A stretch of DNA of 60,443 nucleotides, taken from the NCBI GenBank assembly GCA_050015675.1, contig JBEKAY010000022.1, positions 1 to 60,443 on the forward strand, given 5' to 3'. The position numbers and the translations under genes are program-made. Positions 16,433 to 25,699 of this stretch are shown here, piece after piece; positions within the stretch are counted from its first letter, which is position 1; each line of letters starts with the position of its first letter. A model generated the notes under the pieces. That model searched no databases, was not told where the DNA came from, and worked only from the letters and a program-made list of their open reading frames with translations. Source of the stretch: Fen-1298 sp050015675. GTDB taxonomy: Bacteria > Bacteroidota > Ignavibacteria > UBA10030.

Positions 16433-17089
16433 TTATTCCTTGACTGCAGTTCGTAATGCCGTTATCGCTTTTTGTATAGATTCTGTTTTGAACACTGATG
16501 TTCCAGCAACAAGAACATTAGCACCTGCTTCAATAACAGAGCACGCTGTGTTTCGATCTATTCCGCCATCAACTTCCAATAAAATATCTCTTTTTGAACG
16601 GTTAATCATTTCTCTCGTTTCTTGAATTTTTCTAAGAGAATTTTTAATGAAGTGTTGACCGCCAAACCCCGGCTCAACTGTCATAATAAGGACCAGATCG
16701 ATTTCATCGATAACTTCTTGAATCAAGGCAACAGGAGTTGATGGATTCAGCGCGACTCCCGCTTTGCAGCCGCTTTCTTTTATTGTTTGAATCGTTCTAT
16801 ACAGATGGGGACATGTTTCCTGATGCACAGTGATAATATCTGCTCCTGCAGAACGAAACGAGGCAAGGAGTTTTTCCGGTTGTTCAATCATTAAATGCAC
16901 ATCTAAGGGAAGTTTTGTACACTTCCGAACGGTACTCACAAGAGGCGGACCAAATGTAATATTAGGAACAAAATGTCCGTCCATTACATCAAGATGTATC
17001 CAATCAGCTCCACCATGTTCAGCTTCAACAATCTGTTTTTCAAGAGTGCTAAAATCTGCGGCAAGCAATGAAGGCGCAATTTTTATCAT
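16433..17089 (-). CDS. rpe: Ribulose-phosphate 3-epimerase
   Basis: The product interconverts ribulose 5-phosphate and xylulose 5-phosphate in the pentose phosphate pathway. I start it at MIKIAPSLLAADF (218 aa), which is where the family begins; the 15 extra codons upstream overlap the PASTA gene. Landmarks are HLDVMDGHFVPNITFGP, LDVHLMIEQPE, MTVEPGFGGQHF and LEVDGGI, which hold the metal-binding His/Asp residues and the phosphate loop. The start lies 4 bp after the PASTA protein gene, so the two are co-transcribed. Confidence 0.96.
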   Translation of the reverse strand: MIKIAPSLLAADFSTLEKQIVEAEHGGADWIHLDVMDGHFVPNITFGPPLVSTVRKCTKLPLDVHLMIEQPEKLLASFRSAGADIITVHQETCPHLYRTIQTIKESGCKAGVALNPSTPVALIQEVIDEIDLVLIMTVEPGFGGQHFIKNSLRKIQETREMINRSKRDILLEVDGGIDRNTACSVIEAGANVLVAGTSVFKTESIQKAITALRTAVKE

Positions 17090-17093
17090 CTGA

Positions 17094-17855
17094 TTAATTC
17101 TCGACTTTATTTTTGGTATCTGTCTTTTGTGCAATAATGAGGTCTATGGGTTGTCCCAATTGCAAAAGTTCGCCAGCCCGCGGGGACTGTTCAAGAATCG
17201 TGTTTGGAAGAATATCTATATTCGTCTGATAGGTTGTTTTGCCAATATAGAATCCATTGTCCGTGAGTATTTTTTCGGCTTCATTGAGGGTCTTTAACGA
17301 AACATCCGGCACCGGATGTTTGTCGGTAGAGCGTCCTTGACTCACTGTAACATTGATGATATTGCCACTTCTTATTTTCGCGCCCGGCTGAATTTCTTGC
17401 CGAATAATCGTGTTTGCAAATATTTCTTCTGATGGTTCATAGGAAATTGTCCCAAGCTTGAGATTATAATTTTCAAGATTGAACGCTGCCTCTCGTACAG
17501 ATTTACCTTTCAAATTTGGAACATCAACAAGTTCTTCTCCGCCGCTGATAGTTAAATACACACCTCTATTTCGTTTTACTTCTGATTCAGCAACTGGGTT
17601 TTGTAACACAACTGTACCGATCTTATAGCGTTTATCATTTTTGTATTCCGCTTCTTTAGGATCTAATCCAGCTTCTTTGATTTTCTGTTTTGCATCTTCG
17701 AGAGACAACCCAATTACATCAGGAACCTTCGTTGTCTTCCCTTTCTGCACATACAAAGGCATTAGAATACTGTCGAAAAGGAAGAAAAAAATAAGTCCAA
17801 TGAATACAACAATGCCACACGGTTTTACTAATTTTTTAAGTCTATCTGTTTTCAT
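17094..17855 (-). CDS. Membrane-anchored triple-PASTA protein
   Basis: The 253-aa protein has a short cytoplasmic start, one membrane helix (residues ~12-31) and then three PASTA repeats, beginning at KVPDVIGLSLEDAKQKI, DVPNLKGKSVREAAFNLE and PVPDVSLKTLNEAEKIL. PASTA domains bind peptidoglycan or related ligands and normally sit on penicillin-binding proteins or kinases; here no enzyme domain is attached. Standalone PASTA proteins of this kind are common in Bacteroidota. It precedes rpe by 4 bp. Confidence 0.9.
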   Translation of the reverse strand: MKTDRLKKLVKPCGIVVFIGLIFFFLFDSILMPLYVQKGKTTKVPDVIGLSLEDAKQKIKEAGLDPKEAEYKNDKRYKIGTVVLQNPVAESEVKRNRGVYLTISGGEELVDVPNLKGKSVREAAFNLENYNLKLGTISYEPSEEIFANTIIRQEIQPGAKIRSGNIINVTVSQGRSTDKHPVPDVSLKTLNEAEKILTDNGFYIGKTTYQTNIDILPNTILEQSPRAGELLQLGQPIDLIIAQKTDTKNKVEN

Positions 17856-18206
17856 AAATAAATCTCTACTATCAACATTCGAATATAATTATTAATGGAT
17901 TGAATTACAATGTGCATCCGCTTTGGGCGATTGGATCGACAATGCAGGTAATTTAATTCCTGAGCCAGACCGAAAAGAATTAAAAAAATGTAATTATGCT
18001 ATTTCTTTACAAAAGTTAAAGGTGTTTAGTTAGACAAAACCTGGAAATAATGCAGGAATTGTCGGTGTTGCTAAGTTCGAAGTGCTGTATAATTCGATTC
18101 ATATAAATAAGGGTTCGTTCACCCAAGATCTTCATAAATTGCTTCTCAGTCTAATCTTCTATATATTTTTCACAATAATATTTAACAATCAATCATTTCA
18201 TAATCT
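17856..18206. other. Divergent intergenic region
   Basis: This 351-bp gap separates the leftward PASTA-rpe pair from the rightward cdd-tdk-punA-bshC cluster and should contain both promoters. It is AT-rich, with no open frame of note and no strong palindrome. I cannot pick out a convincing promoter box or an RNA gene. Confidence 0.4.
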
Positions 18207-18626
18207 ATGAAAAGAGAATATAGGGATCTCGCAAAAGCCGCTCAAAAAGCAAGGCTCAATGCATATTCTCCTTTTTCAAATTTCAGAGTTGGTGCAGCGC
18301 TTCTGACTAAGGATGGCGCAATTTTTACAGGATGCAATATCGAAAACAGTTCGTATGGACTAACAATTTGCGCAGAACGAGTTGCAATCTTTAATGCTAT
18401 TTCATCAGGAGCATCTGAGTTTGCAGCTGTTGCTGTTGTCTCAGACGATCTTGGTTTTACTTCTCCCTGTGGTGCGTGTCGGCAAGTTCTATCCGATTTG
18501 GCTGGTGATATTGATTTTGTCATGATGGATTCTAAAAAACGATTTAAAATATTGAAACTTTCCTCTCTTCTCCCATTTGCATTTACTGGAAAGACCTTTA
18601 AACGATCAGCCAAACTGAAGAATTAG
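18207..18626 (+). CDS. cdd: Cytidine deaminase
   Basis: The 139-aa enzyme deaminates cytidine and deoxycytidine to uridine nucleosides in pyrimidine salvage. It has the homotetrameric-type signature: TICAERVAIF with Cys55 (zinc) and Glu57 (catalytic), and SPCGACRQVL with Cys88 and Cys91 completing the zinc site. The N-terminal YSPFSNFRVGAALL substrate strand is present. It is the first gene of a rightward nucleoside-salvage cluster, one base before tdk. Confidence 0.96.
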   Translation: MKREYRDLAKAAQKARLNAYSPFSNFRVGAALLTKDGAIFTGCNIENSSYGLTICAERVAIFNAISSGASEFAAVAVVSDDLGFTSPCGACRQVLSDLAGDIDFVMMDSKKRFKILKLSSLLPFAFTGKTFKRSAKLKN

Positions 18627-18627
18627 A

Positions 18628-19203
18628 ATGGATACATCTGCATTACATAATGTTCCACGCAACACCGGTTGGATTGAAGTTGTTTGCGGCTGTATGTTTA
18701 GTGGTAAGACTGAAGAACTTATTCGTCGTCTCCGTCGTGCGCAAATCGCAAAACAAAAGATCGTTGTCTTTAAACCAAAAATTGACACTCGATATAGTCC
18801 GGAGCATATCGTCTCACACAGTGAACAATTTTTAAACGCAAAAGTGATTGAAGATGCTAACGAAATTTTGAACTTGGCTGGTGATGCTCAAGTAGTTGGC
18901 ATTGATGAAGGACAATTTTTTAAAACAAATATAGTCGAAGTATGTAATCAACTAGCAGATCAGGGGAAGCGAGTCATCGTTGCTGGACTCGATCAAGATT
19001 ACAAAGGAAATCCTTTCGAACCAATGCCTCAACTCCTTGCTATAGCAGAATATATCACCAAAACGCTGGCAATTTGTGTAGTATGTGGGAATCCTGCTGA
19101 TAGAACTCAACGCAAAAGTGAACAGCATGAACGCGTTGTCGTTGGCGCTAAAGATATTTATGAGGCACGATGCCGATATTGTCATAAACCACTGAAAGAG
19201 TAA
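18628..19203 (+). CDS. tdk: Thymidine kinase (type II)
   Basis: The 191-aa enzyme phosphorylates thymidine with ATP. It shows the P-loop GCMFSGKT at 21-28, the GIDEGQFF motif with the catalytic Glu, and the structural zinc site Cys150/Cys153 and Cys182/Cys185. The N-terminal ~13 residues before GWIEVVCG are variable in the family. It is translated one base after cdd, so cytidine deamination and thymidine salvage are co-expressed. Confidence 0.96.
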   Translation: MDTSALHNVPRNTGWIEVVCGCMFSGKTEELIRRLRRAQIAKQKIVVFKPKIDTRYSPEHIVSHSEQFLNAKVIEDANEILNLAGDAQVVGIDEGQFFKTNIVEVCNQLADQGKRVIVAGLDQDYKGNPFEPMPQLLAIAEYITKTLAICVVCGNPADRTQRKSEQHERVVVGAKDIYEARCRYCHKPLKE

Positions 19204-19230
19204 ATCCGGAGCACGATCTATTACAGCTTA

Positions 19231-20076
19231 TTGATCGTTAAGAAATTGATTAAGAAAAAGAAAATTCAAGAAGCATTAAGTTTTATTCGCTCAGTAACAG
19301 ACTTCAAACCTCGACTTGCACTGATTCTTGGATCTGGACTAGGTGAGTTTTCTAAAAACATTAAAGTAGTCTTCACAGTTCTGACATCTGAAATACCAAA
19401 TTATCCCGTTTCATCTGTACAGGGCCATGCAGGAAAGCTTATTTTCGGATACTTGCAAAAGGATTCTGTTCAATCGACGCCACTGCTCATTTTTCAAGGG
19501 CGCGTACATTTCTATGAATTTGGATCTCTTGACCAAGTAGTATTTCCAGTAATCATTGCGCATCATATAGGTATTAGGAGATTAATCATTACAAATTCAG
19601 CTGGTGGTTTGAATAGTTGTTTTTCTGCAAGTGATTTTATGCTTATCAAAGATATTCTTAATCTCACTTTCTTGCAACATCATTCAGGGAACAACCAAAA
19701 AGGTCTTTCGACATATACTCCTATAGAATATTTTGATCCTACGATGCAGCAAATGCTTCTTCAGTGTGCAATACAACTTAAAATACCAATGCAACAAGGT
19801 ACTTATTGTTGGTTGAAAGGTCCATCGTATGAAACGCCTGCGGAAATTCAGATGCTTAAACGCCTCGGTGTCGATGCTGTTGGTATGTCAACTGTTCCGG
19901 AAATTTATACTTCTTACAGTTTAGGAATGAAAACTGTTGGAATTTCACTCATCTCAAACTTGGCTGCCGGTATTTCTCAGAATAAACTTTCACATGCAGA
20001 AGTCACAGAAACAGCAAACAATGTGAAGGAGCGGTTCTCTGAACTCATGGAGAATTTTATTCTTTCCATCAACTGA
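19231..20076 (+). CDS. punA: Purine nucleoside phosphorylase
   Basis: The 281-aa product phosphorolyses purine nucleosides to free base and ribose 1-phosphate. It has the trimeric class landmarks: ALILGSGLGEF (phosphate loop), VQGHAGKLIFGYL, ITNSAGGLN and LKGPSYETPAEIQML with GVDAVGMSTVPE. No ATG lies in the N-terminal part of the frame. A TTG at 19231 is the likeliest start, yet the only ribosome-binding-like GGAG is some 20 bases before it, so the exact start is uncertain. It follows tdk by 27 bp. Confidence 0.92.
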   Translation: MIVKKLIKKKKIQEALSFIRSVTDFKPRLALILGSGLGEFSKNIKVVFTVLTSEIPNYPVSSVQGHAGKLIFGYLQKDSVQSTPLLIFQGRVHFYEFGSLDQVVFPVIIAHHIGIRRLIITNSAGGLNSCFSASDFMLIKDILNLTFLQHHSGNNQKGLSTYTPIEYFDPTMQQMLLQCAIQLKIPMQQGTYCWLKGPSYETPAEIQMLKRLGVDAVGMSTVPEIYTSYSLGMKTVGISLISNLAAGISQNKLSHAEVTETANNVKERFSELMENFILSIN

Positions 20077-20108
20077 TAAATCATTTTTGACATATTTCTT
20101 TTCTTTGA

Positions 20109-21758
20109 ATGCCTATGAATTGTATATCATATAACGAACTCCAATCTGATGAATCAGGATTCTCGCGTCTTTTTGTTGACTATATTGATAATTATTCACG
20201 CGTTAAAGATTTTTTCATCGGCGATTTCCGTGATAAGAAACTTTGGCATTCACAACTGAGCGCGGTTTCGCATCGAGAGATTGATCGATCTTCACTTGCT
20301 CAAATTCTTTTAAATCAGAATCGTGATTATCATTGCGGCATCAAGACATTAGCAAACATCGATCTTCTTCTTAGTGAAAATACAGTTGCGATTGTTACGG
20401 GTCAGCAAGTTGGTCTTTTCACAGGACCACTTTATACACTTTATAAAATATTAACCACTCTAAAACTTACCGAACAGCTCTCTCAGCAATATCCTGAATA
20501 CAACTTTGTCCCAATATTTTGGCTCGAGGGGGAAGATCACGATATCGAAGAAGTGAGTTCTTTCTCATTTCTCAATGCATCAAATGAACTTCAGCAGCTT
20601 CGTTATCCCTCTGAAGATAAAACTGGCGTGAATAATGTAGGTGCAGTTGGCAGTGTTAATTTAGATGAATCAATAGGAATGCTCTTCAGCAGTCTTCATC
20701 AAGCATTGTTACCGACAGAATATTCATCACAAGTTTTTGAGTTATTCGAAACAGCCTACCAAAAAGGAATGACCTTCAGCCGAGCATTTATCCATCTTGT
20801 TAATGTTTTACTTGAAGACTCTGGCCTGATATTCTTCGACCCTCATAATCCTGACACAAAGAAAATCCTTACACCAATCTTTGGACAAGAATTAAACAAT
20901 ATCTCAAACACATGCCAACTTGTTATTACGCAAAGCGAGCTTCTAGAAAAGCAGTATCACGCACAAGTAAAGCCAAGAGCAGTAAATCTTTTTTTATTTC
21001 ATAATGGCGGTCGATATGCTATAGAACCTCACGAGCATGGATTTTCTTTGAAGGGAACACACAAGACTTTTAGTAAAGAAGAAATGTTTGGATTTTTGAG
21101 CACTAATCCGAATCTATTTAGTCCAAATGTTATTCTTCGTCCAATTTGTCAGGATTACCTCTTCCCAACTCTTGCATATATTGCAGGGCCATCTGAAGTT
21201 GCCTATTTCGCACAATTTAAGTTACTCTATGAATATTTTGCTATTCCTGAGCCCATCATATACCCTCGATGTAGTGCAACAATTGTAGAAGAAAGGATTC
21301 AAAAAATTATCAATAAGTATGGCCTTCAATCGAAGGATTTCTTTACTGATATTGATGCTCTAAAAGGACGAATAACCGCATCCATCTCGGATTTCAAGGT
21401 TGAAGAATTATTCTCAAATACATTTGGCACTGTATCCGAAAGTTTAACCAGTCTGAAGGATGGCTTAGAATCAATTGATCCAACACTTGTTCCGGCAATG
21501 GAAAACACCCTTATAAAAATGCAAGGGGCATTAAACGGTTTAAAGGAAAAGGCACTTGCCGCCCAAGTACGTCAGCATGAAATATCACTTCGCCAATTGG
21601 ACAAAGTGGCAATCAGTCTATTTCCAAATTCTAACTTACAAGAACGAGAAATGAATATTATTTATTTTTTGAATAAATATGGATTGGAACTTTTACGTTG
21701 GCTTCGGAGTGAACTTGTGCTCGATAAGTTTATGCATCAGATTATTAACTTTGAATAA
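20109..21758 (+). CDS. bshC: Bacillithiol biosynthesis cysteine-adding enzyme
   Basis: The 549-aa protein is full length for BshC, which joins cysteine to glucosaminyl-malate in the last step of bacillithiol synthesis. Family landmarks include AIVTGQQVGLFTGPLYTLYK near residue 100, FWLEGEDHDIEE, the ILRPICQDYLFPTLAYIAGP segment and a helical C-terminal region (residues ~440-530) with coiled-coil character. BshC is known in Firmicutes, Deinococcus and the Bacteroidota/Chlorobiota. It ends the rightward cluster and converges with aroA. Confidence 0.95.
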   Translation: MPMNCISYNELQSDESGFSRLFVDYIDNYSRVKDFFIGDFRDKKLWHSQLSAVSHREIDRSSLAQILLNQNRDYHCGIKTLANIDLLLSENTVAIVTGQQVGLFTGPLYTLYKILTTLKLTEQLSQQYPEYNFVPIFWLEGEDHDIEEVSSFSFLNASNELQQLRYPSEDKTGVNNVGAVGSVNLDESIGMLFSSLHQALLPTEYSSQVFELFETAYQKGMTFSRAFIHLVNVLLEDSGLIFFDPHNPDTKKILTPIFGQELNNISNTCQLVITQSELLEKQYHAQVKPRAVNLFLFHNGGRYAIEPHEHGFSLKGTHKTFSKEEMFGFLSTNPNLFSPNVILRPICQDYLFPTLAYIAGPSEVAYFAQFKLLYEYFAIPEPIIYPRCSATIVEERIQKIINKYGLQSKDFFTDIDALKGRITASISDFKVEELFSNTFGTVSESLTSLKDGLESIDPTLVPAMENTLIKMQGALNGLKEKALAAQVRQHEISLRQLDKVAISLFPNSNLQEREMNIIYFLNKYGLELLRWLRSELVLDKFMHQIINFE

Positions 21759-21783
21759 AAAATAGCGAATCATACTATTCGCT
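21757..21783 (-). terminator. Intrinsic terminator of the aroA operon
   Basis: On the minus strand AGCGAAT (21783-21777) pairs with ATTCGCT (21770-21764) around a 6-base loop and is followed by ATTTTTTATT. It lies 18 bp after the aroA stop and overlaps the last bases of bshC, so it fits a terminator for the long leftward operon. Confidence 0.75.
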
Positions 21784-21800
21784 CTTTGTACTAACAATAT

Positions 21801-23084
21801 TTAATTATTTTTAGACGAAACCAGTTTCTGCCAAAATCCTGGAAATGAAATATCGACGCAATCGGTATTCTCTATTGTGATATTTGGAATTTTAAGACCT
21901 GCTATTCCGAAGGACATTGCAATACGATGGTCACCATAACTTGGAATTGTGGCACCCGAATACTTTTTCTTCCCTTCAAAAGCAAATCCGTCTTCATATT
22001 CCTCTACTTCACATCCCAACAAACGCAGATTGTTCACCATGGCAGAAATTCGATCAGTTTCTTTTGCTCTCAGTTCTTGCGCATCGTGAATACTAAAGGT
22101 GCCTTCCGCAAACAACGCTGTTACTGAGAGAATTGGAATCTCATCTATAATATCAACCACTTCTGCACCGCGCAGGTCAAGATTACTTTTCAACTTTGAG
22201 TATTTAACAACGAGATCTCCAATGGGCTCACCTTCGATGATTTGTTCATTTTCTATCTGGATATAACCTCCCATTGCCTTGAATATATCCAAAATACGTC
22301 TTCGTGTCGGATTCAGTCCGACATTTTTTATTGTGAGATTTGATCCCGGCACAATCAATCCAGCGGAAAGGAAAAAAGCTGCAGCCGACATATCTCCAGG
22401 AACAAAAAGCTTTTTCCCTTCGATCTTCATATCAGAATGGATTTCAACGACATTGCATTCATTATTTGTTGTTGATCTCAAGCCAAGCATTCGTTCAGTA
22501 TGATCACGTGTCTTTGATTTTTCAATGATCGTTGTTAAACCATCGGCAAAAAGACCTGCAAATAGCAGAGCAGACTTAACCTGCGCACTTGGTACAGGCA
22601 AGGTATATTGAATTGAATGAAGTCGTTCGACTGGTTCGACAAATAGAGGTGCAGTATTATTTTCAGTGCCATGGATATTTGCACCCATTTGACGAAGAGG
22701 ATCAATGATACGCTTCATTGGTCGTTGACAAAGCGAAGAATCACCAATAAGTACTGAACGAAAGTTTTGTCCAGCAAGAATACCTGAAAGCAAGCGCATC
22801 GTTGTACCGGAATTGCCGGCATCTAAAGGTGCGGATGGTTCCTGCAATCCACGAAGTCCTTCTCCATGTAAGAGAATATGATCGCCATATTCTTCAACTT
22901 GAATTCCAAGTTGCTTAACGCAGGAAAGCGTGCTGAGAGGGTCTGCCGCGTGCGAACAAGAACTTATTTCCGATAGACCATCTGCAATAGCGCCTATCAA
23001 GAGAGCTCGATGCGAAATGGATTTATCACCAGGAACTTGCAGATTTCCTCGGAATCCATTTATTTGTGGAATAGTAAGATTCAT
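21801..23084 (-). CDS. aroA: 3-phosphoshikimate 1-carboxyvinyltransferase (EPSP synthase)
   Basis: The 427-aa enzyme adds the enolpyruvyl group of PEP to shikimate 3-phosphate in aromatic amino-acid synthesis. Substrate motifs are intact: PGDKSISHRALLIGA at the N-terminus, DAGNSGTTMRLLSG, VPSAQVKSALLFAGL, ELRAKETDRI and SYGDHRIAMSFGIAGL. I start it at the ATG (MNLTIPQ) behind GAGG, not at the upstream GTG. It is the last gene of the rimP-to-aroA run, 71 bp after pnp. Confidence 0.96.
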   Translation of the reverse strand: MNLTIPQINGFRGNLQVPGDKSISHRALLIGAIADGLSEISSCSHAADPLSTLSCVKQLGIQVEEYGDHILLHGEGLRGLQEPSAPLDAGNSGTTMRLLSGILAGQNFRSVLIGDSSLCQRPMKRIIDPLRQMGANIHGTENNTAPLFVEPVERLHSIQYTLPVPSAQVKSALLFAGLFADGLTTIIEKSKTRDHTERMLGLRSTTNNECNVVEIHSDMKIEGKKLFVPGDMSAAAFFLSAGLIVPGSNLTIKNVGLNPTRRRILDIFKAMGGYIQIENEQIIEGEPIGDLVVKYSKLKSNLDLRGAEVVDIIDEIPILSVTALFAEGTFSIHDAQELRAKETDRISAMVNNLRLLGCEVEEYEDGFAFEGKKKYSGATIPSYGDHRIAMSFGIAGLKIPNITIENTDCVDISFPGFWQKLVSSKNN

Positions 23085-23155
23085 AAAAGAAATCCTCACA
23101 TCATGTATAAACTGTTTGTGATGTGAGGATATGTGCTCCTTGCAGTTTGAAATGA

Positions 23156-25327
23156 TTAACGACGCGAATGCCGGTCGTCTCTGCCTCCACGATGATCTGT
23201 TTTTTTACGCTCGCGGGAACGCTTCATTTCCTCACTCGCATTTTCACCACCGGGAAGTAATGCCTTATGACTGAGGCTCATTTTTCCATCTGAGTCAATG
23301 TGCATTAATTTAACATCAAGTGTGTCGCCCACTTTCACAAAATCATCCACTTTTTCGACACGCTGCACATTTAGCTGAGAGACATGCACGAGTCCTTCTT
23401 TTCCCGGAAGAATTTCAACGAACGCACCGAAGTCCGTAATTTTCTTCACCGTTGCTTTATACACTTTATCTATTTCCGGTACCTCGGCAAGACCGCGAAT
23501 ATAGAGCAATGCTTTATCTGCCGATTCTTTCTCTACTGCTGCAACTGTCACAGTACCATCGTCTTCTACGTTGATCTCTGCACCACTATCCTTAACGAGT
23601 TGACGAATATTCTTCCCTCCAGGTCCAATTAATGCTCCAATCATATCCACTGGAATCTTTATAGTTTGCAAACGTGGTGCATACTGAGAGATTTCCGTTC
23701 GAGCTCCAGGAAGACTCTGAGCCATAATATCAAGAATGTGCATTCGTCCTGCTTTCGCTTGAGCAAGCGCTTTCTCAAGAATCTCAAAGGAAATACCTTT
23801 GATCTTGATATCCATTTGGAATGCAGTAATGCCAGCAGTCGTTCCAGCGACCTTGAAATCCATATCGCCAAGATGGTCTTCGTTTCCAAGAATGTCGCTC
23901 AGAATGGCAACTTGATTAGATTCCTTTACTAAACCCATGGCAATACCGGCAACCGCACGGTTCATCGGAACACCGGCATCGAAAAGGGCAAGTGTACCAG
24001 CACAAACTGTTGCCATCGAGGATGAACCGTTTGATTCGAGAATATCAGAAACTACTCGAATGGTGTACGGAAAATCTTTTTCAACCGGAATTAATCTCTT
24101 CAGTGAACGCTCAGCAAGATTTCCGTGGCCAATTTCACGCCTTCCAGTCGAACCAAGTTTTCCGACTTCACCAACGGAAAATGGTGGAAAATTGTAGTGG
24201 AGCATAAAACGTTTTGTTGTTTCAGGCAAAAGACCTTCGAGAACTTGTTCATCCATTTTTGTACCAAGTGTCGCGCTCGTAAGACTTTGTGTTTCACCAC
24301 GCGTAAAAAGTGCGGAACCGTGTGTACGAGGCAGAAGTCCAACTTCGCATGTAATTGGTCGAATGTCCGTTAAGCCGCGCCCATCAAGTCGTTTGCCATC
24401 GTTGAGAATGGTTGACCGCATTGCATCACGTTCGATATCGTAGAGCAATTCGTCTATAAGAAGTTCTTTCTCGGGATATTTTTCCGCCAAAGAAGTCTTG
24501 ACCTCATCTCGCACTTTACTTGTAGCTTCAGACCTTTCTTCTTTCGTCATCACCGTGCGACTCAATTGTTTCATCTTAGCTTCTGCAAGAATATTAACTT
24601 CATCTTTCATTCCGGATAATATTTCCGGCACAATAATATCTCGTTTGGGCTTATTGATTTCTTGAGCAAGCTCAACCTGAACAGAACAGATGCTCTTAAT
24701 TGCTTCATGTCCAAATCGCAGTGCTTCAATTAAATCGTTTTCAGAAGTTTCGGCAGATTCACCTTCAACCATGACAATGGAATCAGTTGTTCCTGCTACA
24801 GTAATATCTAAATCGCTCGATTCCAGTTCCTTGAATGTCGGATTCACAATATATTTTCCACCTACACGACCTACACGTACTTCTGCGATTGGGCCATCAA
24901 ATGGAATATCAGAAACCATCAAAGCTGCTGATGCCGCGCATGCGCCAAGGACATCGCCGTCATGTTCCATATCAGAAGAATAAACAGTAACGAGAACTTG
25001 TGTTTCGTTTTTGTATGTCTTAGGAAACATCGGCCGAATAGGGCGATCAATCAAGCGTGATGATAATATTTCTTTTTCAGTCGGACGTCCTTCACGCTTA
25101 AAAAAGCCACCAGGAATTTTTCCTGCGGCGGCCGTTTTTTCACGATATTCAACTTGTAAAGGGAAAAAATCTTGTCCTTCTTTGGCTTCATAAGCGCTCA
25201 CCACTGTCGCCAGCACCATCGTGTCACCATACCTCACCATCACAGCGCCATGTGCCTGTTTGGCAAATCTGCCAGTTTCCAGTGTGAATGTTTTTCCGTT
25301 AAGTTGTATTTCCTTTGTGACCTTCAT
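23156..25327 (-). CDS. pnp: Polyribonucleotide nucleotidyltransferase (PNPase)
   Basis: The 723-aa enzyme degrades RNA phosphorolytically from the 3' end as a trimer. Two RNase PH domains (residues ~10-210 and ~320-540, the latter with GHGNLAERSLKRLIP and ESNGSSSMATVCAG) flank a helical linker, followed by a KH domain (DMIGALIGPGGKNIRQL) and an S1 domain (KVYKATVKKITDFGAFVEI). A basic C-terminal tail ends the protein. I use the start MKVTKEIQLNG, the usual family beginning; the longer frame has no better signal. It follows rpsO as in most bacteria. Confidence 0.97.
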   Translation of the reverse strand: MKVTKEIQLNGKTFTLETGRFAKQAHGAVMVRYGDTMVLATVVSAYEAKEGQDFFPLQVEYREKTAAAGKIPGGFFKREGRPTEKEILSSRLIDRPIRPMFPKTYKNETQVLVTVYSSDMEHDGDVLGACAASAALMVSDIPFDGPIAEVRVGRVGGKYIVNPTFKELESSDLDITVAGTTDSIVMVEGESAETSENDLIEALRFGHEAIKSICSVQVELAQEINKPKRDIIVPEILSGMKDEVNILAEAKMKQLSRTVMTKEERSEATSKVRDEVKTSLAEKYPEKELLIDELLYDIERDAMRSTILNDGKRLDGRGLTDIRPITCEVGLLPRTHGSALFTRGETQSLTSATLGTKMDEQVLEGLLPETTKRFMLHYNFPPFSVGEVGKLGSTGRREIGHGNLAERSLKRLIPVEKDFPYTIRVVSDILESNGSSSMATVCAGTLALFDAGVPMNRAVAGIAMGLVKESNQVAILSDILGNEDHLGDMDFKVAGTTAGITAFQMDIKIKGISFEILEKALAQAKAGRMHILDIMAQSLPGARTEISQYAPRLQTIKIPVDMIGALIGPGGKNIRQLVKDSGAEINVEDDGTVTVAAVEKESADKALLYIRGLAEVPEIDKVYKATVKKITDFGAFVEILPGKEGLVHVSQLNVQRVEKVDDFVKVGDTLDVKLMHIDSDGKMSLSHKALLPGGENASEEMKRSRERKKTDHRGGRDDRHSRR

Positions 25328-25393
25328 GGTTACCTGCTTCTTTCTTCTAAAGAACCTCGTACTAAAAAATGACATAATTTATACCGTAGGTAT

Positions 25394-25663
25394 TTACTTA
25401 CGGATATCAAGTTCTTGAATAATACTCCGATAACGTGCAATATCTTTCTTCATTAAATAATCTAGAAGCCGGCGCCGCTTACCGACCAATTTCAGCAAAC
25501 CCAACCTAGCGTGATGATCTTTTTTAAATGTCTCAAGATGCGGAGACAAACTGTTAAGGTTTGCTGTTATAATGGCAATCTGAACTTCAGGAGTGCCTGT
25601 ATCTGAAGAATTCTTGCCGTATTTTTTTATTAACTCTTTTTTCTGTTCTGTTGTAATTGGCAT
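25394..25663 (-). CDS. rpsO: 30S ribosomal protein S15
   Basis: The 89-aa protein is exactly the usual length and has the S15 pattern DTGTPEVQIAIITANLNSL, HLETFKKDHHARLGLLKLV and GKRRRLLDYL, which bind the central domain of 16S rRNA. The start follows AAGGAGCAAAA. It lies between ribF and pnp in the conserved order, a pairing in which S15 and PNPase expression is often linked. Confidence 0.98.
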   Translation of the reverse strand: MPITTEQKKELIKKYGKNSSDTGTPEVQIAIITANLNSLSPHLETFKKDHHARLGLLKLVGKRRRLLDYLMKKDIARYRSIIQELDIRK

Positions 25664-25699
25664 TTTTGCTCCTTGTAATATTATTGTAAGACAATCGTT

